NCBI RefSeq assembly: GCF_007273535.1
Contig: NZ_RIBP01000001.1
Span: 868,001 to 932,000 of the forward strand
From: Niallia circulans
GTDB taxonomy: Bacteria > Bacillota > Bacilli > Bacillales > Cytobacillaceae
DNA: 64,000 nucleotides
Reading direction: 5' to 3'
In this document: piece by piece, positions 18,338 through 25,998 of the stretch
How positions within the stretch are numbered: the first letter of the stretch is position 1
Layout of the letters: each line of letters starts with the position of its first letter
Notes under the pieces: model-generated
Databases searched by the model: none
Seen by the model: only the letters and a program-made list of their open reading frames with translations
What the model was told of the DNA's origin: nothing
Translations under genes and position numbers: made by a program

Positions 18338-18724
18338 CTATTCCTTTGTATTAATTACCCAATAATGGGTGCTGCTTGTGTCAATCACTTCTGAACTATA
18401 ATTCGCTTCCCTTTGATCATCTGTTAGGAAGTATGTATAAAGAATATAACCTTGTGTAGCAATTTCCTTTAAGTTCGTTGTTCTGCCTATCGTCACAAAT
18501 GGACTGCTTTGTTCCTCAGCGTGTCTTGCTGCAAATTCTGTTACTAATTCATCTTTTTCATTAATATAGGCGAACACCTCCATTGGATTAGCTCCTTTTG
18601 GTAATCTCACCTTCTCTTTTGCAAAGAAATACAGTGTATCATTAAGGATCGTTGTAGCAAAGTTAGATCTTTTTAATGTTTGGTTTAAATCCTCTATCGT
18701 CTCTTCATCCATTTTAAGTATCAT
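18338..18724 (-). CDS. Hypothetical protein
   Basis: 128-residue soluble protein with no signal peptide or membrane helix. GAGGGG lies at good distance before ATG at 18724. It is mostly alpha/beta by pattern, with TLYFFAKEKVRLPKG and SSEVIDTSSTHYWVIN as clear strands. I do not recognise it. It lies downstream of the thiamine-controlled operon (164 bp after the SDR stop), in the same direction, with no strong terminator visible between them, so read-through is possible. Confidence 0.55.
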   Translation of the reverse strand: MILKMDEETIEDLNQTLKRSNFATTILNDTLYFFAKEKVRLPKGANPMEVFAYINEKDELVTEFAARHAEEQSSPFVTIGRTTNLKEIATQGYILYTYFLTDDQREANYSSEVIDTSSTHYWVINTKE

Positions 18725-18888
18725 AATAGCCCCTCTTTCTTTTAAGTGCAGTTTGAATGTAAGTTAATTATATAATAGCACTAACTATTACAAAAGCTTC
18801 TCTACTGCTCTAGTTCATTTAAGGGAAATCGTTTCAATGCCAGTTAAAGCTTTACCAACTAAGAAAAAGTCCAATATTGAAGAATCGC

Positions 18889-19656
18889 TCATTTCATCAC
18901 TAACCCGCCATCTACATATATGCACTGTCCTGTAATAAATGCAGCAAGGTCAGACGCTAAAAACAAAGCACTGCCTGCGATATCCTCTGGTTTCGCCAAA
19001 CGGCCCATTGGTGTCATGTGAATGATTGATTCTCTGACAGATTCCTGTGTTTCTGCACTGGAGTCTGTTGGATATGTCAGTCCAGGGGCAATGGCATTGA
19101 CTGTTATCCCGAAAACCCCTAGCTCTTTTGCCAAGTTTCTAGTGAAGCCTAACAGCGCCATTTTCGAGGTTGTATAGTCATGATATGGTATAACAGGAAA
19201 TTCCATTAAATTACTAACAATGTTAATAATTCTCCCGTGTGTTTGCTCTTTCATATAAGGCATTACTGCTTTGCAAACATTAAAGGCTCCGTGTACATTA
19301 CCCTCCCACTGGCTGTTGTAATCCTCCCAACTGATATCCCACGCTGTTTTTCTTGTTTTCGGGTTAAAGGTGTAGTGACTTAGCGCATTATTGACAACAA
19401 CATCAATTGTGCCAAACGAATCACCAATTTGAGCCATCATATCGGCAACCTGATCCTCTATTTGAACATCTGCTTGAATGGCTGCTGCCTGTCCGCCCTT
19501 GGCCTCAATTTCCTCTACCACTGAATTAGCGAGAGTCTTATTTTTCAAATAGTTTATAATGACAAATGCACCCTCTGCGGCAAACTTCTTCGCAATTGCA
19601 GCGCCAATGCCTCTGCTTGCACCAGTTACCAGCACGACTTTTTCCTGAAGATTCAT
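18889..19656 (-). CDS. SDR family NAD(P)-dependent oxidoreductase (FabG-like), proposed alcohol-forming step
   Basis: 255 residues. Classical SDR: cofactor motif TGASRGIG (about 11-18), VNNA (about 88-91), catalytic Ser in NIVSN and YTTSK as the YxxxK pair, and the C-terminal FITGQCIYVDGG typical of FabG-like reductases. It reduces or oxidises a carbonyl/alcohol pair. It starts 14 bp after luxC stop with AAGGGATG upstream and is the last gene of the TPP-riboswitch operon. Inferred role: reduce the aldehyde made by LuxE/LuxC to an alcohol. It could instead protect against stray aldehyde. Confidence 0.85.
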   Translation of the reverse strand: MNLQEKVVLVTGASRGIGAAIAKKFAAEGAFVIINYLKNKTLANSVVEEIEAKGGQAAAIQADVQIEDQVADMMAQIGDSFGTIDVVVNNALSHYTFNPKTRKTAWDISWEDYNSQWEGNVHGAFNVCKAVMPYMKEQTHGRIINIVSNLMEFPVIPYHDYTTSKMALLGFTRNLAKELGVFGITVNAIAPGLTYPTDSSAETQESVRESIIHMTPMGRLAKPEDIAGSALFLASDLAAFITGQCIYVDGGLVMK

Positions 19657-19670
19657 AAAGACACATCCCT

Positions 19671-21131
19671 TTACTCGACATCATCGTCGTATTTTTCCAT
19701 TTCGTATTCAAGGTCTCTTTCCATATCGACCAAGCGGACAAGCTCAATAAGATTAAAGCCGCCGTCATGATGCCAGCCTGGTTTTGCTCGATTCATTTCA
19801 CCAAGCGGACAAAAACGATTAACACCAACAGCACCTAACAAGCTTGTAATAGCAAACAATCTGGCCGGTTCGACAGCCAACCCGCACGACTGCAGGTATG
19901 CCTCATAAGCTTGAAGAATATCTGCTGCTTCCTCCAGCTTGTCGATTGCATATACATGAACAGTACGATTTAAAGGGGTTCCGCTAAAAGCCGTTTCTTC
20001 CTGATAAATAACTGTCCAAGCCGTATCATCATTACTGCTGTAGACCGCTACCTTATCTGAACTTAAGCTGTTAAGTTGATATTGATTGCGAATGTTTTGA
20101 ATGGCCATTGCCTCTTCACCTGTTAATTTTGCTCTCGGTCTTTTTAAATGATAACGTTCAAGCTCTCCAGCCAATCCTTGGGCGAATTGCTTCGGACTTA
20201 GCGCTCCGTTTTTTTCGACATAGACTACTTGGGGAGAAAGGCAGCTTTGCTGGTCGTAAACAGACACATCCTCTGCCACCTTATGCAGTGTTTTAGCAAA
20301 ATGATCAGCTGCTAATGCTTCCTTGCCAATCAACGCTATACTTATCTTATGTCCATATGACAGCAGCTTCTTATGGACAGGGGTTCTTTTCCTGATTGCC
20401 TCTACTGTTTGATTAGAACCATACACAATAACTGCATCGCCCCAATCAATGGCAGTCTGCTCCAGCTCCACTGTTCCCCCCTTCCACGGAATAACTGCCA
20501 TAGATTCAGCTAAAGTTTCGTCCACTTCTTTCAGTGACTGCAGAAATAATACAGGTAAAAGCGGCTCTGCTAACGAGGTTTTTCCGATTGCTGCTGACTT
20601 CAGCAAAAGCCCCATCACTAAACTCCATAGCTGCACACCTGGCACATTTCCGGAAAAGATATGGAAGATCGTGCTTGGCCCAAAGGCCCGGCTCATTCCG
20701 CCTGATTTTCTTGGCCGAAATTCATCTAGTATTGCAGGCTGATCAAATTCTTCATCAAGAAAACGAAGGAGCTCTTTCCTGCGGAATGTTCGCATATATT
20801 TTTTCAGCTCAAGCCGTACCATCTCGCTATCATAGCCAGTGATTGCAGGCACAAGGGATTCCGCCAGTTGTCTTAATCGATAATCAGGCTTCAGCCACAG
20901 CTGGATGGCTTTATTGATTTTAGTCACTATTTCACTTGTGGAAAGGGTTGCTAAATAAACCCTTCTATTCTCCTTAACTGCTGTACCTATTTCCTGAAGC
21001 TCCTGTTTCTCGATAACAGGAAATCTTAATAGATAAGTTACTCCGTTAACAGAGATGGATTTTTCCTCGAAGTTGTTTAGTTTAATAGACTTAGGCAAAT
21101 AAAAGGCATCAACGTTTACAGGATTAGTCAC
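19671..21131 (-). CDS. LuxC-family acyl-CoA/acyl-thioester reductase
   Basis: 486 residues of the LuxC reductase family (aldehyde-dehydrogenase fold), which reduces an acyl thioester to an aldehyde with NADPH. Visible landmarks are FHIFSGNVPGVQLWSLVMG (about 156-174), a cofactor-binding strand WGDAVIVYGSN (about 230-240) and the probable catalytic Cys297 in YDQQSCLSPQ. Start is GTG at 21131, overlapping the luxE stop (GTGA), with AGGTGG upstream. There is no luxA or luxB, so bioluminescence is excluded. Position after a TPP riboswitch, thiW and luxE suggests reduction of a thiamine-related carboxylate. Substrate unknown. Confidence 0.85.
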   Translation of the reverse strand: MTNPVNVDAFYLPKSIKLNNFEEKSISVNGVTYLLRFPVIEKQELQEIGTAVKENRRVYLATLSTSEIVTKINKAIQLWLKPDYRLRQLAESLVPAITGYDSEMVRLELKKYMRTFRRKELLRFLDEEFDQPAILDEFRPRKSGGMSRAFGPSTIFHIFSGNVPGVQLWSLVMGLLLKSAAIGKTSLAEPLLPVLFLQSLKEVDETLAESMAVIPWKGGTVELEQTAIDWGDAVIVYGSNQTVEAIRKRTPVHKKLLSYGHKISIALIGKEALAADHFAKTLHKVAEDVSVYDQQSCLSPQVVYVEKNGALSPKQFAQGLAGELERYHLKRPRAKLTGEEAMAIQNIRNQYQLNSLSSDKVAVYSSNDDTAWTVIYQEETAFSGTPLNRTVHVYAIDKLEEAADILQAYEAYLQSCGLAVEPARLFAITSLLGAVGVNRFCPLGEMNRAKPGWHHDGGFNLIELVRLVDMERDLEYEMEKYDDDVE

Positions 21132-22249
21132 GAGAACGTTGCACCACCTAAAGCTGACTGCATCATCTGATCAACAGCGATCGAGCAGCCTCTTGCTTCC
21201 GAGCCTTTTATCCTGCCAAGCAGCTGAAAGCCGTTGTCTGTTTGTACCCCTTCATCCTGTGTCAAAATTGCCAGACATGAATTCCAGTTCGCTAAATCAA
21301 AATGTGCAATGACACCTTTTGTGCCTTTCTCTACAGGCGTTAAGGTTTCGGGATCAAGTATGACTGTTCTCACCCAGGCAGGGCCTGTTTTATCATAAAT
21401 CACTTCACCTTTAAAGCTTGACAGTATCGTCTGGTCATAAAGCTGAGAGCTGAGTTCTGTCATACCATACATATTGATGCATTTCGAACGGCTGACATGG
21501 AAAAACGCTTGGAACTGCTGGTACAGCTCCTCCATATCTACTTCACGGGATTGCCCTTTAAATCCGCCTGTATCAAATATCCTGCTTCCTTCTGCAAGCT
21601 GAAAGTGCAGCTTCTCCGCCTGTAAATAATCAAGGATATGAACATAGGCAAATGTTGCGCCAATCAACAGAACTGGTTCTTGGTTTTGCTCACATTTCTC
21701 AAGCTCTATCATCAGTCCTGCCATGTCTAACCCGTTTTCTTTAAATAAAAACTTGCTGTTTTCTGTACCGAAGTTGGCTACTGCTTTTGATAAATACCTT
21801 GAAAGAGAAGAGTTTTTATGCAAATCGTCTGCAGGTGAAAGAACTAGCATTGTCAGCTTCTCTACATCTGGCATAACAAATTGTTTAAATGGATATTTCA
21901 TGGAAGTATCCCAAACACGTAATGTTGGATGATAATTCCGCCCCTTTTGTTCAGGATTTGTTGTTCCACTTGTCATAAACACTGCTTCTGTCTCATCTGC
22001 CGGTTCACAGGATAATGTCAGCTCCTTATATCCTTGAATCGGCATTGGCGGAATTTGTAACCAATGCTTAACAGTGAGCGGTGTCCTCTTCTTTGTCTGA
22101 CAATACTTTTTATATGGTAAGTTATACTGAAATTGATAGTTAAATAGCTGTAGTGACAGTGTATTAAAATCTTGTTCATATCCTTCCAGTTCTTGAACCC
22201 CCTCTTTATATGTATCCATAAATGTGAGAATATTATTTGTTATTGCCAT
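21128..22249 (-). CDS. LuxE-family acyl-protein synthetase (carboxylate activation)
   Basis: 373 residues of the LuxE family, which activates a carboxylic acid with ATP and passes it to an enzyme cysteine as a thioester for LuxC. Landmarks: the ATP-binding loop FMTSGTTNPEQKG (about 91-103), the adenylate-former motif NMYGMTELSSQLYD, and Cys355 near the C-terminus in ARGCSIAVD, the place of the acyl-acceptor cysteine in LuxE. Start ATG 22249 is chosen because AAGGAG lies six bases upstream; an in-frame ATG at 22264 overlaps the permease stop (ATGA). Coupled by overlap to luxC. Under TPP riboswitch control by position. Confidence 0.85.
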   Translation of the reverse strand: MAITNNILTFMDTYKEGVQELEGYEQDFNTLSLQLFNYQFQYNLPYKKYCQTKKRTPLTVKHWLQIPPMPIQGYKELTLSCEPADETEAVFMTSGTTNPEQKGRNYHPTLRVWDTSMKYPFKQFVMPDVEKLTMLVLSPADDLHKNSSLSRYLSKAVANFGTENSKFLFKENGLDMAGLMIELEKCEQNQEPVLLIGATFAYVHILDYLQAEKLHFQLAEGSRIFDTGGFKGQSREVDMEELYQQFQAFFHVSRSKCINMYGMTELSSQLYDQTILSSFKGEVIYDKTGPAWVRTVILDPETLTPVEKGTKGVIAHFDLANWNSCLAILTQDEGVQTDNGFQLLGRIKGSEARGCSIAVDQMMQSALGGATFS

Positions 22250-22260
22250 AGCGCTCTCCT

Positions 22261-23583
22261 TCATTTCCCTGTCCCCTTTCTTAACCAATTTGGGATATTA
22301 ACAAGCAATAGCTGTAAAGTGATTGAACTGAATGCTCCAATTAGAATGGTATTAGAAAGGAACGTTCCTGTAGCACCAGTCAGTCCTGTTGCAAAGCTCG
22401 GCAATGAAATTGCGAGCAATATCGATAATCCAATAATCATATAGTTGCGATCATTTTGGTCTACCTTTGCTAATAACGAAATTCCGGTAAATATTAACGT
22501 TGCAGCAGCAGGCAGAAAAATCCCGCCCACAACTGGACTCGGTGTTAAGGCAAGCAACGCTCCAGCTTTCGGCACAAAACCAAGGATAAGAAAGATAACT
22601 CCGGCAATCATCACTGGATATCTTGAACCAACACCTGTTAGACGCAAAAGCCCGACGTTTTGAGCGTAAGCAGTCGTTGGAAAGCCGCCAATCAGCGAGG
22701 AAAGCATGGAACCAGCCGATTCACCAGCAAAGCCATTTCTTATTCGCTTCGTATCTATTTCTGTTTTTAATATCGTGGACGATGCTTGATAAACACCCAT
22801 TGCTTCAATAACTGCCACAATATAAGCAACAAAAAATGTGATAAATGTCGTCCATTCAAACTCAAGTCCTCCATAAGGAAGAAATGTCGGAAGCCCGAAC
22901 CACGGCTTTTCTGCTATCATCGAATAATCTGCTTTTCCGAGAAAAATTGCGATAATGTCACCAACAACTAATGCAATAAGAAAAGAAAATGATTTCAAAT
23001 ACCGTTTTCCAAAAATCGATAAAAGCAGCACGATACATGCCGTCGGAATCGACATCATTAATACCGCCGGACTGGCAAATCCAGTGTCGCCTGGTGCTCC
23101 ACCAAGGAATTCTGATAGTGTAAAGCCAGACAATGAAATTCCTACTAAAAAGATAACCGTTCCCGAAATCACCGGAGTAAATAGCACCTTTAATCTGCCA
23201 AGTAAACCAGTGATTGATAGAATAAACACGATTATCGCACTAACAAGGATAGCGCCGCTCGCAGCAGCAAGACCATTTGCTTTTCCAGCAGCTATCATTA
23301 TCGAGTCAAACGCTGCTGACGGACCTTGAACGATTGGCAGCTTCACGAACTTGGCTGCTTGCAGCAATGTGACAAGCCCTGCTGCAATAAAAATCGAGTT
23401 TACTAGATTAGCCGATAGTGCAAATGGCAGTCCAATCATTGCTGCTACAAAGATAGGATCAAGCCAAACATTGGAAACAAAAACATGCTGTAATCCGTAT
23501 AGAATGTTTTTGAAAGGCGGGAGCTTTTCTTCAAGCTCCACTGTTAATTGTTGCTCATCTGTTTTTGGTATTATTTCTGTCAT
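22261..23583 (-). CDS. NCS2/NAT family permease, probably for a thiamine-related pyrimidine or thiazole
   Basis: 440 residues with about 14 hydrophobic segments. NCS2 signatures: GLQHVFVSNVW (about 30-40) near the start, and the NAT motif QNVGLLRLTGVGSRY (about 308-322). The family carries uracil, xanthine, uric acid and similar heterocycles by proton symport. AAGGAG lies before ATG at 23583. It is second in the TPP-riboswitch operon, 35 bp after thiW, so its cargo is more likely a thiamine fragment such as the aminopyrimidine than a nucleobase; this is inference from context. Confidence 0.85.
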   Translation of the reverse strand: MTEIIPKTDEQQLTVELEEKLPPFKNILYGLQHVFVSNVWLDPIFVAAMIGLPFALSANLVNSIFIAAGLVTLLQAAKFVKLPIVQGPSAAFDSIMIAAGKANGLAAASGAILVSAIIVFILSITGLLGRLKVLFTPVISGTVIFLVGISLSGFTLSEFLGGAPGDTGFASPAVLMMSIPTACIVLLLSIFGKRYLKSFSFLIALVVGDIIAIFLGKADYSMIAEKPWFGLPTFLPYGGLEFEWTTFITFFVAYIVAVIEAMGVYQASSTILKTEIDTKRIRNGFAGESAGSMLSSLIGGFPTTAYAQNVGLLRLTGVGSRYPVMIAGVIFLILGFVPKAGALLALTPSPVVGGIFLPAAATLIFTGISLLAKVDQNDRNYMIIGLSILLAISLPSFATGLTGATGTFLSNTILIGAFSSITLQLLLVNIPNWLRKGTGK

Positions 23584-23618
23584 TTTTTTCTCCTTTTATA
23601 CAAGCAATAGCCTGCCTT

Positions 23619-24128
23619 TTATTTCTTAAGCCATCCTGCATTTGTTAGGACAACTAATTGTTTTTTTACAAATACACTTAGAATAATGAAGCCTAGCAAC
23701 GCTCCAGCAATCGAGCTGAAAATAAACAGCGGAATGAATCCAAACAGCGTCGCTTTTTGTCCAAGCAGTAAGGCAGCGATTGGATATGCCAGCATTGCGC
23801 CAAGTACACCTGTACCAACAACCTCCCCAATAAATGCCATATACAACTTTCTTGTCTTCAAATATAGGAAGGATGCCAACAAGGCACCAACCATGCTTCC
23901 TGGGAATGCAAACAGAGAACCTGTTCCCATCATATTTCGTAACAGGGAGACACTAAATGCTTGGAGCACTGCATAATAAGGACCTAGCAGCACGGCTGAA
24001 AGTACATTAAGAAAATGCTGTATAGGAAAGACCTTTGTAAACCCTATCGGAATAAAAAACAGATTACTTGTCATTGTTCCAATTGCAACCATCATCGCTG
24101 TTAATGTGAGCTTCCTTGTTTTGTCCAT
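23619..24128 (-). CDS. thiW: ThiW, ECF transporter S component for a thiamine precursor
   Basis: 169 residues, about six membrane segments, no ATPase motif: the substrate-binding S component of an energy-coupling-factor importer that uses the shared EcfAAT module encoded elsewhere. The start MDKTRKLTLTAMMVAIGTM and IPIGFTKVFPIQHFLNVLSA are typical of ThiW, predicted in comparative genomics to import the thiazole moiety of thiamine. Start ATG 24128 is fixed by GGAGGG; that site lies in a hairpin of the second TPP riboswitch. First gene of the operon thiW-NCS2-luxE-luxC-SDR. Confidence 0.85.
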   Translation of the reverse strand: MDKTRKLTLTAMMVAIGTMTSNLFFIPIGFTKVFPIQHFLNVLSAVLLGPYYAVLQAFSVSLLRNMMGTGSLFAFPGSMVGALLASFLYLKTRKLYMAFIGEVVGTGVLGAMLAYPIAALLLGQKATLFGFIPLFIFSSIAGALLGFIILSVFVKKQLVVLTNAGWLKK

Positions 24129-24135
24129 AAAAAAA

Positions 24136-24162
24136 TCCCTCCAGTAAAATAGCACCGAGGGA
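24136..24162 (-). promoter_or_regulatory. Expression platform hairpin of TPP riboswitch 2 (covers thiW ribosome binding site)
   Basis: Minus-strand TCCCTC / GAGGGA stem whose 3' arm is part of the thiW Shine-Dalgarno sequence, followed at once by seven T. It could act both as a terminator and as a ribosome-site sequester when TPP is bound. Confidence 0.6.
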
Positions 24163-24198
24163 AAAGGGTAGCCAAAAAACACAGCTGTCTCCAAGTAA

Positions 24199-24286
24199 AC
24201 ACTTTCCTACGCTGGCATTATCCAGTTCAGGTCCAAAAGGGTCAAGACAAAAATGTCTACTCTCAGCCGATAGGCCCCCCCAGTGC
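24199..24286 (-). ncRNA. TPP riboswitch aptamer 2 (thiW-proximal)
   Basis: Minus strand shows the conserved THI-box parts in order: closing arm CACT, CTGAGAG, ACCCTTTTGGACCTGAACTG, then GGATAATGCCAGCGTAGGAA and closing arm AGTG. The P3 stem (GACATTTTTGTC) is short. It binds thiamine pyrophosphate and turns the genes off. Confidence 0.95.
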
Positions 24287-24325
24287 AAAAATATTATTTA
24301 ATTGTCATGCTCACCAGCATAAAAA

Positions 24326-24350
24326 AGCCAGATCTTTTAAAGACCTGGCT
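24326..24350 (-). terminator. Intrinsic terminator of TPP riboswitch 1
   Basis: Twelve-pair stem beginning AGCCAGATCTTT with a one-base loop and one G-T pair, followed by six T on the minus strand. It sits 30 bases after aptamer 1 and before aptamer 2, so it is the expression platform of the first riboswitch. Confidence 0.9.
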
Positions 24351-24379
24351 TAAATAGCAGTAAACACATCACTTCACTG

Positions 24380-24472
24380 ACTACTTTCCTCCGCTGGCAT
24401 CACCCAGATCAGGTCCAAAGGGTTAAAAAAATCATTTTTCTCTCAGCCCGTTTCCCGGGCACCCCTAGTAGT
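24380..24472 (-). ncRNA. TPP riboswitch aptamer 1 (promoter-proximal)
   Basis: Minus strand: closing arm ACTACT, CGGGCTGAGAG, ACCCTTTGGACCTGATCTGG, then GTGATGCCAGCGGAGGAAAG and closing arm AGTAGT. All THI-box core bases are present. Together with aptamer 2 it forms a tandem, two-checkpoint control of the thiW operon. I see no feature in 24473-24636 apart from AT-rich, promoter-like sequence. Confidence 0.95.
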
Positions 24473-24636
24473 TAAAACATATGTAAAATTCAGATTAAGC
24501 ATAAACCTAACTTGTGCTAATGTAAAGAGAATTTTTGAATGGAACTTAGTTCTGAAGAAAATTACTTAAGCAAAACCATATTAAATCGATAGCAGGGAAA
24601 CTTGTTATTATAGAATGCCCGTTATGATCCACTCAT

Positions 24637-25518
24637 TCAAATAAACCTTACTTCATATTCCGCTCGGAATGTCTCTCCTGTTTCCAGCTTATTCATGCCG
24701 AATTTTTCATTCAGTTTGCCTGTTGTGTTATATGTATCGGCAATTCCGTACCATGGCTCAATACAAACAAACGGAGCCATTTTTCCTTCTGGTTTAGAAT
24801 AATTCGACCAAATTCCAACAAAAGGAAAATTCGTAAACTTTACTTCAACACCATGATTCGAAATATTTGACGCTAACTTGATAGAATCAATATGGCTGTA
24901 TATTAAAGCATCTTTTTCAAATAGAGAGTCTTTAATTTGGATAGAATTAATATCAGTAGCGTTGCCTTTTTCATGAATAAGAGCATCCTTTAATTCATAC
25001 TCTGTTACACTCTGGTTCTCTGCAGGCGTAAAATACAATGTATAGTCTGCAGCGGTTTCATTTTCTGTCAGCGGGACGTTAAAGGCAGGATGGGCACCGA
25101 TAGAAAAGTACATTTCCTCGTTGTTTTCATTAACTATTTCCCAGCCCACAGCTAAAGAATCTTCTATTAACTTGTAATGAATCAATGCTGTAAACTCATA
25201 AGGATAGATTTCGAGGAAACGGCCATCCGATTTAACAACAAACGAAACAGCAGTGCTTGTCTGCTCAGCAACCTCAAAGGTTACATCACGTAAAAAACCG
25301 TGCTGCGACATTTCATACGTCTTTCCGTTCAGTTCGTATTTATCATCCTTTAGACGTCCGACAATTGGAAATAATACTGGCGAAACTCGTCCCCAATACG
25401 TTTTGTCACCTGTCCACATATAATCAAGCCCCGTTTTTTTATGATTTACTTTGCGTAGCTCTGCACCGCTGCTAGCGATTTCAACCTTAAGCAAATCATT
25501 TTCCATAACAATTTTCAT
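24637..25518 (-). CDS. Aldose 1-epimerase (GalM/LacX) family protein
   Basis: 293 residues, beta-sandwich galactose-mutarotase fold. Visible landmarks: SPVLFPIVGRLKDD (about 46-59), the first catalytic His in MSQHGFLRD (about 70-78), the second in IGAHPAFNVPL, and the C-terminal Glu in FVCIEPWYGIADT, the usual general base. The LacX-type subgroup may act on phosphorylated or unusual sugars. Monocistronic, with no sugar operon beside it. Start ATG at 25518 has GAGGGAATTAGC upstream. Confidence 0.85.
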   Translation of the reverse strand: MKIVMENDLLKVEIASSGAELRKVNHKKTGLDYMWTGDKTYWGRVSPVLFPIVGRLKDDKYELNGKTYEMSQHGFLRDVTFEVAEQTSTAVSFVVKSDGRFLEIYPYEFTALIHYKLIEDSLAVGWEIVNENNEEMYFSIGAHPAFNVPLTENETAADYTLYFTPAENQSVTEYELKDALIHEKGNATDINSIQIKDSLFEKDALIYSHIDSIKLASNISNHGVEVKFTNFPFVGIWSNYSKPEGKMAPFVCIEPWYGIADTYNTTGKLNEKFGMNKLETGETFRAEYEVRFI

Positions 25519-25753
25519 GCTAATTCCCTCTTTTCTGAAGTGACTTTTTTATATGAAATACCCAATTATATAGCTACTAACCTAATTTAACATAATATTC
25601 CCGTTTTTTTATATAAAATATTTACAATTATTAGTGAGGTTTTACAATTTTAGTTTTATATTAAAATTTTTAATGTCAACCGATTTGAATCTATATTCTA
25701 AAGCATGAATAAATGTAAAACCCTTCTACTACAAAATTCCTTGTTTATATGAC

Positions 25754-25783
25754 TTGACTAAGGATTTCTGAGAATACTATTAT
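25754..25783 (+). promoter_or_regulatory. Candidate SigA promoter in the gap before rsbY-like gene
   Basis: TTGACT, 18-base spacer, TATTAT. Plausible housekeeping promoter about 215 bases before the TTG start. The rest of the 480-bp gap 25519-25998 is very AT-rich and I see no gene in it. Confidence 0.4.
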
Positions 25784-25923
25784 ATAGATAAAAATAAGTA
25801 GGCCTTAATATATGTATTAACTTGTTAAGAGCTATCATCCATTACTATTGAAATTATAGCATGCAGCAGTTTTAATCTCCTTGAATTCTACTTAGAATAC
25901 TAATAATAAAATTTGCTTTTTAT

Positions 25924-25949
25924 GTTTATTATAGTTTTATTAAGGGTAT
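25924..25949 (+). promoter_or_regulatory. SigB-type promoter before rsbY-like gene
   Basis: GTTTAT, 14-base spacer, GGGTAT: very close to the Bacillus SigB consensus GTTTAA-N13-15-GGGTAT. It ends 49 bases before the start codon. This fits the known SigB-dependent autoregulation of rsbY in Bacillus cereus. Confidence 0.8.
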
Positions 25950-25998
25950 TAAGAAATGTTGTATATAGAAAAACAGACAGTAAGTGAGGGGAGAATAA

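Noticed and set aside
18295..18340. Repeated ACCATCCAATT before the 18338 gene's end
   Set aside because: Two short direct copies only, with no symmetry or promoter context; likely chance in AT-rich sequence.
19671..22249. luxC and luxE genes as part of a bioluminescence system
   Set aside because: No luciferase genes (luxA/luxB) are present, the flanking genes are transporters and an SDR, and control is by TPP riboswitches.
24064..24288. Open frame of 74 codons on the minus strand over the second TPP riboswitch
   Set aside because: It overlaps the aptamer and the start of thiW in another frame; the conserved RNA explains the sequence.
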